A stretch of 45,210 nucleotides of DNA. It comes from UMGS1663 sp963621995. Lineage in GTDB: Bacteria > Bacillota > Clostridia > TANB77 > CAG-508. Position 1 is the first letter of the stretch; each line of letters begins with the position of its first letter. A program made the translations under genes and the position numbers. This document shows, one piece after another, positions 7,791 through 16,032 of the stretch. The notes under the pieces were generated by a model that was given only the letters and a program-made list of their open reading frames with translations, was not told the DNA's origin and did no database searches. Location of the stretch: contig CAVFFZ010000009.1 in NCBI GenBank assembly GCA_963621995.1, forward strand, positions 1 to 45,210, in the 5' to 3' direction.

Positions 7791-7830
7791 AAAAAGTAGC
7801 ATTAGGGACTTTCCCTAATTGCTACTTTTT
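7791..7830. terminator. Bidirectional intrinsic terminator
   Basis: Long arms AAAAAGTAGC+ATTAGGGA and TCCCTAAT+TGCTACTTTTT pair with one bulge, with A- and T-runs on opposite sides. It lies between convergent genes and contains the stop codon of the methyltransferase gene. Confidence 0.85.
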
Positions 7831-8726
7831 CTTATTTTTGCTATAAAAAAACCTTCATAAAGCTCGGTTGGCATTATGCAAATTGTTCCATCTATTTTTG
7901 TTGGTAATAATGGTAATTCTTCTTTTCCTTTAAATTTTATTGGTACTATTTCTACTTTATTATTTTTTAATATTTTACTTACTATCTCCTCGTTTTCTTT
8001 GTTTAAGATAGAGCATGTTGAATATACCATTTCTTGACCTTGTTTTAATATTTTTACTGCTTTGTTTAATAATTCTAATTGTGATTTTTGCGATTTTTCT
8101 ATTAATTTATTTGTAAATGTTTTTTCTAAATTTACATTTTCAACATTTAAGGTTCCACTACCACTACATGGTGCGTCTAAAAGTATGTTATCAAATGAGA
8201 AAAAATCATTTATTCTTCTGCTATCTTCTCTCATAATATATACAGATGTTGCTCCCTGCTTTTCTATGTTATATTTTAGCTTTTCTATTCTTATTTTATT
8301 TAACTCACATGCTGTTATATTTGCATTATTGTTTGTTAAACTTGCAAGCTCTGTAGTTTTTCCACCTGGTGCTGCACACATATCTAAAATGTCTGTATTT
8401 TCTTTTGGTTCTAGCACTATAGGCGGTAACATTGAAGACAAACTTTGAAGATAAATTTCGCCATTTTTATAAATTTCTAATTCTTTTAAAGTATCTTCTC
8501 TTGCATTTTTTACTATATATGCAACATCACTCCAAAAAACTTTTTCAAATTCTATATTATTATTTTTTAGTACTTTCTCTACTTCTTCTATACTCGTTTT
8601 TAAAGTATTTACTCTAAAAGTTACCATTCTTTTTTGAAAGTAACCTTCTAATATTTGACTTGTTATTTCTTCCCCATATTGCTTATTTAACATTTCTATT
8701 AAAATTTCTGGTACATGCTTTTCCAT
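7815..8726 (-). CDS. RsmB/RsmF/NOP2-family rRNA (cytosine-C5)-methyltransferase
   Basis: A 303-residue SAM-dependent methyltransferase for a cytosine in rRNA. An N-terminal region (1-85) with FRVNTLKTS is followed by the SAM-binding motif DMCAAPGGKT (115-124). The conserved DAPCSGSG has release Cys187, and YSTCS holds the catalytic Cys238, the two-cysteine signature of the family. The C-terminal PUA-like extension of some RsmF proteins is absent, so the exact rRNA position cannot be assigned. The start was moved two codons inside the longest frame, because GGAG is 7 bases from this ATG and too close to the first. It ends inside the terminator stem. Confidence 0.92.
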   Translation of the reverse strand: MEKHVPEILIEMLNKQYGEEITSQILEGYFQKRMVTFRVNTLKTSIEEVEKVLKNNNIEFEKVFWSDVAYIVKNAREDTLKELEIYKNGEIYLQSLSSMLPPIVLEPKENTDILDMCAAPGGKTTELASLTNNNANITACELNKIRIEKLKYNIEKQGATSVYIMREDSRRINDFFSFDNILLDAPCSGSGTLNVENVNLEKTFTNKLIEKSQKSQLELLNKAVKILKQGQEMVYSTCSILNKENEEIVSKILKNNKVEIVPIKFKGKEELPLLPTKIDGTICIMPTELYEGFFIAKIRKSSN

Positions 8727-8802
8727 TAACATTCTCCTTATTATTCACCATTTATTTCTACTATCATATCATATTAATATAAATAAGAAAAGAGGAATAT
8801 AT

Positions 8803-8988
8803 ATGAATGATTTTATTTATCCATATGGATATCAAAATTACTGCATTAGTACAAATGAAGTTGAAGAACGTTTAACTGGAAACTATGTATCTGATATTAA
8901 GGCTTTTGACGAAGTCCAAAGAGAAGTTTTAGGCATGGCCCAATACTTTGTAGACGGAATAGTTTGTCAATTTCCAGATTTATTTTAA
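8803..8988 (+). CDS. Small hypothetical protein (61 residues)
   Basis: It starts with ATG behind AGAGGA. The sequence has aromatic residues at the N-terminus (MNDFIYPYGYQNYC) and an acidic amphipathic C-terminal half. It has no membrane segment, signal peptide or recognised domain. The stop codon falls in a terminator shared with the convergent ABC exporter gene. Coding potential is supported by the ribosome site, the isolated position and the terminator. Confidence 0.6.
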   Translation: MNDFIYPYGYQNYCISTNEVEERLTGNYVSDIKAFDEVQREVLGMAQYFVDGIVCQFPDLF

Positions 8989-9020
8989 AGGACATTTGGG
9001 GATGAACCCTTTTGTCCTTT
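8987..9020. terminator. Bidirectional terminator hairpin (AAAGGACA...TGTCCTTT)
   Basis: 8-bp arms AAAGGACA and TGTCCTTT enclose TTTGGGGATGAACCCTTT. The stop codons of both flanking genes overlap the arms. A near-copy lies at 25496-25530. Confidence 0.75.
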
Positions 9021-10836
9021 ATTCTTCTACCTCTTCGAATTGGCTGTTGTATAAGTCTGCGTAGAATCCACCTTTTTCTAGGAGTTCTTCGTGTGTTCCT
9101 TGTTCTACTATATCTCCGTGGTTCATAACTAAAATTAAATCTGCATTTTTTATTGTGGATAGTCTATGTGCAATTATGAAGCTTGTTCTTCCTTTCATTA
9201 GATTATCCATTGCTGCTTGAATTTGTAATTCTGTTCTTGTGTCTATTGAACTTGTTGCTTCGTCTAATATTAATATTTTTGGATCTGCTAAAATTACTCT
9301 TGCTATTGTTAATAATTGCTTTTGTCCTGCAGATACATTGCTTGATTCTTCGTTTAGTATCATGTCATAGCTACTTGGAAGTGTTTTTATAAAGTGATGT
9401 ACATGTGCTGCTTTTGCTGCTTCTATTACTTCTGCATCTGTAGCATCTGGCTTACTATAACGAATATTGTCTTTTATAGTTCCTCCAAATAACCATGTGT
9501 CTTGAAGTACCATTCCAAACATTTTTCTTAAATCTTCGCGTTTGAAGTCTTTTATATTTATTCCGTCTAATAAAATTGCTCCACTATTTACATCATAAAA
9601 TCTCATAAGCAATTTTACCATTGTTGTTTTTCCTGCACCTGTTGGCCCTACTATTGCAATTTTTTGTCCGTCTTTAATTTTTGCACTAAAGTCATTTATT
9701 ATTATTCTATCTTCATCATATCCAAATTTTACATGGTCAAATGTAATATTTCCTTTTAATCCTTCTGTAGATTTTGGATTTTCTACATCTTTTACTTCTT
9801 CTGGTTCTTCTAAAAATTCAAATACTCTTTCTGCAGCTGCTACCATTGCTTGTAACATTGAAGATACTTGAGCTATTTGGTTTATTGGTTGTGTAAATTG
9901 TTTGTTATATTGTATAAATGATTGTATATTTCCTACTGTAATTTTTCCTTGAATTGCTAAATATCCACCTAAAATTGCAACTGCTACATATCCTATATTA
10001 CCTATAAAGTTCATAACTGGGAATATTAGTCCTGATAAGAATTGAGATTTCCATGCTGATTGATATAATTCTTTGTTTGCTTTGCTAAATTCTTTTATTG
10101 CTTCATTTTCGCCATTAAATGCTTTTACTATTGTGTGTCCACCATATATTTCTTCTACTTGACCATTTACATGGCCTAAATAATCTTGTTGCTTCTTAAA
10201 GTATTTTTGTGATTTTTCCACTACATTTTTTACTATATATACAGTAACTGGTAAAATTAATAGTGAAACAAGTGTCATTTCCCAACTTATTGAAAACATC
10301 ATTATTAACACACCAATTAGCGTACATATTGAAGTTATAATTTGTGTAATACTTTGATTTAAGTTTTGAGAAAGTGTATCTATGTCGTTTGTTATTATAG
10401 ACAATACTTCACCTTTCGTTTTTTTGTCAAAGTAATGCATAGGTAATTTGTTTATTTTTTTAACTAAATCATTACGCATTTTATATGTTAGTTTTTGCGC
10501 TATACCTGTCATTGTGAATCCTTGGATAAGTGAAAATAATGCACTTAATCCATATAAAGCAAGTAAAGTAAATAGAATTCCAGCTATTTTTCCAAAGTCT
10601 ATTCCTCTTCCACCAGATAATTTACTAACTAATCCATTAAATATTTCTGTTGTAGCATTTCCTAATATTTTAGGCCCTACTATTGAAAATATTGTACTTC
10701 CAATAGCAAATATTATTACTATTACTAGTGCTAATTTATATTTTGACAAATAATTATTTAATAATTTTTTAGTTGTTCCTTTAAAATCTTTCGCTTTTTC
10801 TATCTCTGCCCCAGGTCCTCTACCTGGCCCTCCCAT
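9019..10836 (-). CDS. Heterodimeric ABC exporter subunit with consensus Walker B (LmrD/BmrD-like)
   Basis: A 605-residue half-transporter, with a six-helix membrane domain (about 35-320) and a C-terminal ATPase. Walker A is GPTGAGKT, Walker B is ILILDEATSS with the catalytic Glu, and the H-loop is FIIAHR. The signature is VSAGQ rather than SGGQ. The partner gene upstream has the complementary defects, as in LmrCD/BmrCD/TM287-288 exporters. The N-terminus is Gly/Pro-rich (GGPGRGPG..EKAKDFKGT), as usual for the family. The best ribosome site (AAAGGAG, about 10858-10864) is about 21 bases before this ATG. The conserved CHGP pattern continues in frame upstream without a start codon, so the true start is uncertain. 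Substrate unknown; drugs, peptides or lipids are typical. Confidence 0.93.
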   Translation of the reverse strand: MGGPGRGPGAEIEKAKDFKGTTKKLLNNYLSKYKLALVIVIIFAIGSTIFSIVGPKILGNATTEIFNGLVSKLSGGRGIDFGKIAGILFTLLALYGLSALFSLIQGFTMTGIAQKLTYKMRNDLVKKINKLPMHYFDKKTKGEVLSIITNDIDTLSQNLNQSITQIITSICTLIGVLIMMFSISWEMTLVSLLILPVTVYIVKNVVEKSQKYFKKQQDYLGHVNGQVEEIYGGHTIVKAFNGENEAIKEFSKANKELYQSAWKSQFLSGLIFPVMNFIGNIGYVAVAILGGYLAIQGKITVGNIQSFIQYNKQFTQPINQIAQVSSMLQAMVAAAERVFEFLEEPEEVKDVENPKSTEGLKGNITFDHVKFGYDEDRIIINDFSAKIKDGQKIAIVGPTGAGKTTMVKLLMRFYDVNSGAILLDGINIKDFKREDLRKMFGMVLQDTWLFGGTIKDNIRYSKPDATDAEVIEAAKAAHVHHFIKTLPSSYDMILNEESSNVSAGQKQLLTIARVILADPKILILDEATSSIDTRTELQIQAAMDNLMKGRTSFIIAHRLSTIKNADLILVMNHGDIVEQGTHEELLEKGGFYADLYNSQFEEVEE

Positions 10837-10874
10837 TGGTCCGTGGCATGCTTTTTTCTCCTTTCTTTATTTAC

Positions 10875-10960
10875 TACCCCAAAAGGTCCAGGTTATAATG
10901 GGATAATAGATAATTTATTAAATAATTATTACCCCATTATAACCTGGACCTTTTGGGGTA
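10875..10960. repeat. 28-bp perfect inverted repeat between the exporter genes
   Basis: Arms 10875-10902 and 10933-10960 are exact reverse complements, starting TACCCCAAAAGG and ending CCTTTTGGGGTA, with a 30-base AT-rich loop. A TA dinucleotide sits at each outer end, as a TA target-site duplication would. In the transcript it forms a very stable stem between the two cistrons, with no T-run after it. Confidence 0.95.
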
Positions 10961-10976
10961 AATATTAATTATAATT

Positions 10977-13271
10977 TTAGTTTAGTTCTTCTTCAGATAA
11001 TTGAGAAAGTGCTATTTGTTTGTATGTTTCGCAATTTTTCATAAGCTCTTCGTGTGTGCCCTTTCCCACAATTTTCCCTTCTTCTAATACTATTATTTGC
11101 TCTGCATTCATTATTGTACTAATTCTTTGTGCTACTATTATAACTGTTTTTCCTTTAATTTCTTTTGAAAGTGCTTCTCTTAATTTACTATCTGTTTTTA
11201 AGTCTAATGCTGAAAAACTATCGTCAAATACTAATATTTCTGGATCTATTGCAATTGCTCTTGCTATAGATAAACGTTGTTTTTGTCCACCAGATACGTT
11301 GTTTCCTCCTTGTGCTATTTCAGCCTTATATTTATCTTCTTTTGCCATAATAAATTCTTCGGCTTGTGCTATTTTAGCTGCTTTTATCATTTTTTCATCA
11401 CTCATATCTGGATTTCCATATTTTATATTACTTTCTATTGTTCCAGAGAATAACACACCTTTTTGAGGAACAAAACCTACTTTTTTTCTTAATTCTTTTA
11501 GGTCTACATCTTTAATATTAACACCATCTATTACAAGTTCTCCTCTTGTTACATCATAGAAACGAGGTATTAAGTTTACAACTGTAGATTTTCCACTTCC
11601 TGTGCTTCCTATAATTGCTGTTGTTTCTCCCGGTTTTGCTGTAAAGTCTATGTCTGTTAATATTTCCTCGTCTGCATCTGGATATCTAAAACTTACATTT
11701 TTAAATTCTACTAATCCTTTTTTATCTTCTGCAAATTGTTTTAATTCTTTTTTATTTTTGATACTTGGGTTAGTTTCTAATACTTCATTTATACGTTTTG
11801 CTGAAACTGCTGCACGTGGAAGCATTATAGATATCATAGATATCATTAAAAAGCTCATTACTATTTGCATTGTGTATTGTATAAATGCCATCATGTCGCC
11901 AACTTGCATTACTCCTTCGTCAACCTTATGGCCTCCAACCCATACAATAAGTAATGTAATTGCACTCATAATTAAACTAAGTGTTGGTGTCATTATGCTC
12001 ATTGCACGGTTTACAAAAATATTTGCTTTCATTAAATCTTTATTACTATCTTCAAAACGCTTTTCTTCACGTTTATGTGTATTAAATGCTCTTATAACTG
12101 GAAGACCTGTTAATATTTCTCTCGATACTAAGTTTAGTCTATCTATTAAATCTTGCAATTTTTTAAATTTCGGCATTGCAATTGAGAATAATGCTAATAC
12201 TATAACTATAATTGCACCAACTGCTAATGCAATAATCCACGCCATACTACTACTTTTTACATGTAGTATTCCACCTATTCCTATAATTGGTGCATATACA
12301 ACTACCCTAAATAACATTGTTATTAAGTTTTGAATTTGAGCTATATCATTTGTGCTTCTTGTTATTAAAGATGCTGTTGAGTATTCCCTAAATTCTTTTG
12401 TAGAAAATCCCATAACTTTTTTAAATACTTTGTCTCTTAATGTTCTACCTAATTCTGCTGCTACTTTTGCAGATAAAAACATAACTATAATTGCACTTGA
12501 CATACTAACAAATGCTACTCCTAACATTTGAAGTCCTGTCATAAAAATATAGTCATTTTGTATTTTGTCTGTGTCCATTCCTATTTGTTTATATTCATTT
12601 TTAACTTGAACTATTGCTGATTGACTTATTATTGATTCACTCATTTTATTTACTTGTTCTTGTACTTTTTCAAGCATTTGCTCTAACTGTTCTTCTGGCA
12701 TAGCTTTTAATATTTCTATTAAGCTCATTTGCTCTATTATTTCTGCTGATATACTTGAAATTGAAGAATCTTCTGATGTATATTCTTCTTTTATAGACTT
12801 AGTGCTACTTTCTTGTATAGAACTTATTATTTGCATTTTAATTTGTTTAGCTGTTTCTTCATTATTTAAGTTTGAAAGTATTAGTAATGGTTTTGCAATT
12901 TGACCATTTAATGTTTCTTGTTCTTCTTCTGAAAGTTTATTTATAACGTATAAATCTTCATTTTCCAATGCAGGATATTTTTCTACATATTTTTCGTATT
13001 CTTTTTCTCCTAAAGAATTTTTTGAAATTAATGTATATTTACTTAAAATACTTTCATCTTCCTTAGTAAATAATAAAAGATTATCCATTTGGCTCTTTCT
13101 TATAACTTCTGGAGTTGAATTTTCTATTCCCCCTGCTTGAATTCCTGTATTTACAATTTTAGATGTGTAATCTGGAAGTGTTAAATCTGCCCATGCTTCA
13201 ACACATAGAAGTAATACAATTATTGCAACATATAATATTGATGACTTTAAATTTCTTAACAATTTAAACAT
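10977..13271 (-). CDS. Heterodimeric ABC exporter subunit with degenerate ATP site and extracellular insert (LmrC/BmrC-like)
   Basis: A 764-residue half-transporter, first gene of the exporter operon. TM1 (about 12-30) is followed by an insert of about 200 residues, rich in Glu/Ser/Gln and probably helical, before TM2. Such inserts are known in Clostridia and enterococcal heterodimeric exporters. The ATPase domain has Walker A GSTGSGKS and an intact signature VSGGQKQR. Walker B reads LVFDDSFSALD (Asp in place of the catalytic Glu), and the H-loop is VAQRIS (Gln in place of His). Its site is therefore non-hydrolytic, and the consensus site pairs its signature with the partner's Walker motifs. 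Confidence 0.94.
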   Translation of the reverse strand: MFKLLRNLKSSILYVAIIVLLLCVEAWADLTLPDYTSKIVNTGIQAGGIENSTPEVIRKSQMDNLLLFTKEDESILSKYTLISKNSLGEKEYEKYVEKYPALENEDLYVINKLSEEEQETLNGQIAKPLLILSNLNNEETAKQIKMQIISSIQESSTKSIKEEYTSEDSSISSISAEIIEQMSLIEILKAMPEEQLEQMLEKVQEQVNKMSESIISQSAIVQVKNEYKQIGMDTDKIQNDYIFMTGLQMLGVAFVSMSSAIIVMFLSAKVAAELGRTLRDKVFKKVMGFSTKEFREYSTASLITRSTNDIAQIQNLITMLFRVVVYAPIIGIGGILHVKSSSMAWIIALAVGAIIVIVLALFSIAMPKFKKLQDLIDRLNLVSREILTGLPVIRAFNTHKREEKRFEDSNKDLMKANIFVNRAMSIMTPTLSLIMSAITLLIVWVGGHKVDEGVMQVGDMMAFIQYTMQIVMSFLMISMISIMLPRAAVSAKRINEVLETNPSIKNKKELKQFAEDKKGLVEFKNVSFRYPDADEEILTDIDFTAKPGETTAIIGSTGSGKSTVVNLIPRFYDVTRGELVIDGVNIKDVDLKELRKKVGFVPQKGVLFSGTIESNIKYGNPDMSDEKMIKAAKIAQAEEFIMAKEDKYKAEIAQGGNNVSGGQKQRLSIARAIAIDPEILVFDDSFSALDLKTDSKLREALSKEIKGKTVIIVAQRISTIMNAEQIIVLEEGKIVGKGTHEELMKNCETYKQIALSQLSEEELN

Positions 13272-13319
13272 TTTATTCTCCTTTTTCCCTATATACTATT
13301 TCATTTTGTTAACTTAAGC

Positions 13320-13348
13320 ATTATATGTGATAACACAATATTTGTCAA
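13320..13348 (-). promoter_or_regulatory. Consensus sigma-A promoter of the ABC exporter operon
   Basis: TTGACA (13343-13348), a 17-base spacer and TATAAT (13320-13325), all perfect. The spacer holds an imperfect dyad, TGTGATAACACA, that could be a repressor site (inference). Confidence 0.85.
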
Positions 13349-13402
13349 TAAATTAAATGTGAATTTTATGTGAATACATAATTTATTGATCTTCTTCTAT
13401 GT

Positions 13403-13438
13403 AAAAAGAGGCAGATATTTTTTAATATCTGTCTCTTT
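13403..13438 (-). terminator. Intrinsic terminator after rqcP
   Basis: 15-base arms AAAGAGGCAGATATT (13405-13419) and AATATCTGTCTCTTT (13424-13438) with one G-T pair. A T-run follows on the minus strand. Confidence 0.85.
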
Positions 13439-13517
13439 GGTATTACATTTTTCATTATATATCACTTTTTCTATTTTTCAATTGCTTTCATTTAATATTC
13501 TTGCATATATAATATTT

Positions 13518-13754
13518 TTATAAAATCTTTATTAATTCTCCAATTTCTTTTCCTATAGTTGTAGGTATTTTTATTATTTCAAATTTTGAAACTTTATCTC
13601 CAAATTTTATTTCTACAATATCTCCTACTTTTACTTCATAACTTGCCTTTACAACTTTTCCATTAACTATAACTCTTCCTCCATCTACTGCTTCATTTGC
13701 AACAGTTCTTCTCTTTATTACTCTTGATACCTTTAAAAACTTATCTAATCTCAT
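13518..13754 (-). CDS. rqcP: RqcP (YabO), S4-domain ribosome quality control protein
   Basis: The protein has 78 residues and is a single S4 RNA-binding domain. MRLDKFLKVSRVIKRRTVAN is followed by GGRVIVNGKVVKAS, the characteristic start of RqcP/YabO. In Bacillus it binds stalled 50S subunits with RqcH and promotes C-terminal alanine tailing of incomplete peptides. The length matches the family. It lies downstream of thrS but behind thrS's terminator, so it is probably transcribed separately, and it has its own terminator. Confidence 0.9.
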   Translation of the reverse strand: MRLDKFLKVSRVIKRRTVANEAVDGGRVIVNGKVVKASYEVKVGDIVEIKFGDKVSKFEIIKIPTTIGKEIGELIKIL

Positions 13755-13799
13755 TTTTTCACTCCTTATTTTTTACGTTCATTATTAAATATCCAAAAA

Positions 13800-13850
13800 C
13801 AAACCTAAGATTTTCTATTAAATAGAAATTATAAGAAAATCTTAGGCTTG
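13800..13850 (-). terminator. Intrinsic terminator after thrS
   Basis: 17-base arms (13800-13816 and 13834-13850), CAAACCTAAGATTTTCT and AGAAAATCTTAGGCTTG, with one G-T pair and a 17-base AT-rich loop. The minus-strand continuation is only moderately T-rich. Confidence 0.75.
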
Positions 13851-13871
13851 TCATATTATTATTTTTTCATT

Positions 13872-15647
13872 TTAACTGTATTTTTTATTTTCAATTTCTT
13901 CTTCTATTTTAGAAATAAAGTCTTCTACTTTCATTTGTCCAATATCTCCGTCTTTTCTTGTTCTTACCCCTACTGCATTTGCTTCTATTTCCTTATCTCC
14001 AATTATTAGCATATATGGTATTTTTTCCATTTGAGCTTCACGGATTTTATACCCTACTTTTTCTTGTCTATCATCTAATTCTACTCTTATATCTTTATTC
14101 AATAACTCTTGTTTTACCTTTTTACAATAGTCTAATTGTTTATCTGTAATTGGAAGTATTTTTACTTGAACTGGTGCAAGCCAAGTTGGAAGAGCTCCTT
14201 TTGTTTCTTCTAAATAGTAAGCCATAAATCTATCTATACTTCCTAATATTGCTCTATGAAGAACTACTGGAGTTTTCTTTGCTCCGTCTTTATCTATATA
14301 TGCTAAATTAAATTTAGCTGGTAAGCAAAAGTCTAATTGGCATGTAGATAATGTATATTCATTTCCCACGGCTGGTCTTACTTGTACATCTAGTTTTGGT
14401 CCATAAAATGCTGCTTCACCAATTTTTTCTTCATATTCAATTCCTATATCATTTAATACTTGTCTTAATTTATTTTCAGCATTATCCCACATTTCGTCAT
14501 CTGGATGATATTTAACTTTATCTTTAGGGTCTCTTAATGACAATTCAAAATGATAATCTGTTATATTTAATTCTTTGTATACTTCTAGAATTAAATCTAC
14601 AACTGCTTTAAATTCAGATTCTATTTGTTCTGGTGTTACAAATAAGTGAGCATCATTTTGACAGAAAGTTCTAACTCTTTCTATTCCTTTTAGTGTTCCA
14701 CTTGCTTCATATCTACAATCTCTTGCTATTTCTCCAATTCTTATTGGTAAATCTTTATATGAATGTATACTGTTTGCATATATCATCATATGATGTGGAC
14801 AGTTCATTGGGCGAAGTACAAACTCTTCTCCTTCAACTTCCATTTTTGGAAACATACTATCTTTATAATGCTCCCAGTGTCCTGATGTTTTGTATAAATC
14901 TACACTTGCTAGTGGTGGAGTTAAAACATGTTTGTATCCTAATTTTCTTTCTTTTCCTTTAATATAATTTTCTAATAAATCCCATACCATGCAACCATTT
15001 GGCAAGTACATTGGAAGCCCTTTTCCTACTAAGTCGTTTGTCATAAATATTCCAAGCTCTTTACCAAGTTTTCTATGGTCTCTTTGTTTTGCTTCTTCTA
15101 GTTTTGTTAAATATTCTTCAAGTTCAGATGCTTTTGGGAAAGAAATTCCATAAACTCTTTGTAATGTTTGGTTATTAGCATCTCCTCTCCAATATGCAGA
15201 TGACATTGAAGTTAATTTTATTGCTTTTACTTTTCCTGTTGAAGGTAAATGTGGACCACGGCAAAGGTCAACGAATTCACCTTGTTTATAGAAAGATATT
15301 ACTTCTCCTTCTGGTAAATCTTTAATTAATTCTACTTTGTATGGTTCTTCTCTCTCTTCCATTAATTTAATAGCTTCTTCTCTTGGAAGTTCGAATCTTT
15401 CAATACTTAAATCTTCTTTAATTATTTTTTTCATTTCTTCTTCTAATGCAGATATATCATCTTCTGTAAATGTTTTTTCTACATCAAAATCATAATAGAA
15501 TCCATTTTCTATTGCTGGACCTATTGTTAATTTGTAGTTTGGAAATAATCTTTTAACAGCTTGTGCTAAAATATGGGCTGTTGTATGCCAATACATACTT
15601 TCTTCTACTTCCATTGTTTTTCCTCCGTCTAATTTAATCTTAAACAT
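13872..15647 (-). CDS. thrS: Threonyl-tRNA synthetase lacking the N-terminal TGS domain
   Basis: This class II synthetase charges tRNA-Thr. It has 591 residues, against about 640 for the usual form. The protein starts with only about 18 residues before the editing domain, which has HTTAH (His21, His25) and the DLCRGPH motif. The catalytic core carries RPMNCPHHMM, RIGEIARDCRYEASG, VRTFCQNDAH and motif 3, HRAILGSIDRF. The C-terminal anticodon-binding domain starts near PTWLAPVQVKILP. The TGS domain present in most bacterial ThrS is missing. The start is certain because GGAGG lies 9 bases upstream and the T-box leader ends just before. Expression is controlled by that T-box. Confidence 0.97.
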   Translation of the reverse strand: MFKIKLDGGKTMEVEESMYWHTTAHILAQAVKRLFPNYKLTIGPAIENGFYYDFDVEKTFTEDDISALEEEMKKIIKEDLSIERFELPREEAIKLMEEREEPYKVELIKDLPEGEVISFYKQGEFVDLCRGPHLPSTGKVKAIKLTSMSSAYWRGDANNQTLQRVYGISFPKASELEEYLTKLEEAKQRDHRKLGKELGIFMTNDLVGKGLPMYLPNGCMVWDLLENYIKGKERKLGYKHVLTPPLASVDLYKTSGHWEHYKDSMFPKMEVEGEEFVLRPMNCPHHMMIYANSIHSYKDLPIRIGEIARDCRYEASGTLKGIERVRTFCQNDAHLFVTPEQIESEFKAVVDLILEVYKELNITDYHFELSLRDPKDKVKYHPDDEMWDNAENKLRQVLNDIGIEYEEKIGEAAFYGPKLDVQVRPAVGNEYTLSTCQLDFCLPAKFNLAYIDKDGAKKTPVVLHRAILGSIDRFMAYYLEETKGALPTWLAPVQVKILPITDKQLDYCKKVKQELLNKDIRVELDDRQEKVGYKIREAQMEKIPYMLIIGDKEIEANAVGVRTRKDGDIGQMKVEDFISKIEEEIENKKYS

Positions 15648-15719
15648 TTTTATATTCCTCCTTTTGGTTGGTAACCTTGTTTTCTATTTTTTGCAATTTT
15701 TTATGTTCAAAAAATGCAA

Positions 15720-15960
15720 TAATAGCACTCTCTAGATATACTTTTACATATACCTAGGAGTGCTTTTTACACGGTTCCATCCTATTTTTTACTTAATTTT
15801 TTCCTTTAACGCAGGTAAATACGTCTAGTTTTTACTAGCAACTAATGAGGTAGTTTTTCAAATTTGTTTACTTTTACTTGCTTTCAGCCAATGGCAAGTA
15901 TTCTCTTTAAGCAACCTTAATTTTACTTTTTCTCATTTTTGTTTTTACTTTTTCTACTTT
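15720..15960 (-). promoter_or_regulatory. T-box riboswitch leader of thrS
   Basis: On the minus strand the conserved T-box reads AGGATGGAACCGTG (15770-15783), and the F-box GCGTTAAAGG lies upstream. The Stem I apical motif GGCTGAAAGC is also present. The terminator GCACTCCTAGG...GAGTGC (15725-15763) is followed by T-rich sequence. A likely specifier is ACC (Thr) in AAACTACCTC. Uncharged tRNA-Thr should stabilise the antiterminator and allow thrS transcription. Confidence 0.92.
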
Positions 15961-15963
15961 ACT

Positions 15964-15991
15964 ATTATACAACTTTTTTGGGTTTCGTCAA
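15964..15991 (-). promoter_or_regulatory. Promoter of the thrS T-box leader
   Basis: TTGACG (15986-15991), a 16-base spacer and TATAAT (15964-15969) immediately upstream of the T-box RNA. Confidence 0.75.
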
Positions 15992-16032
15992 TATTTTTTG
16001 TGAATTATAAAGCAAAAGAGGCATAAATTTTA

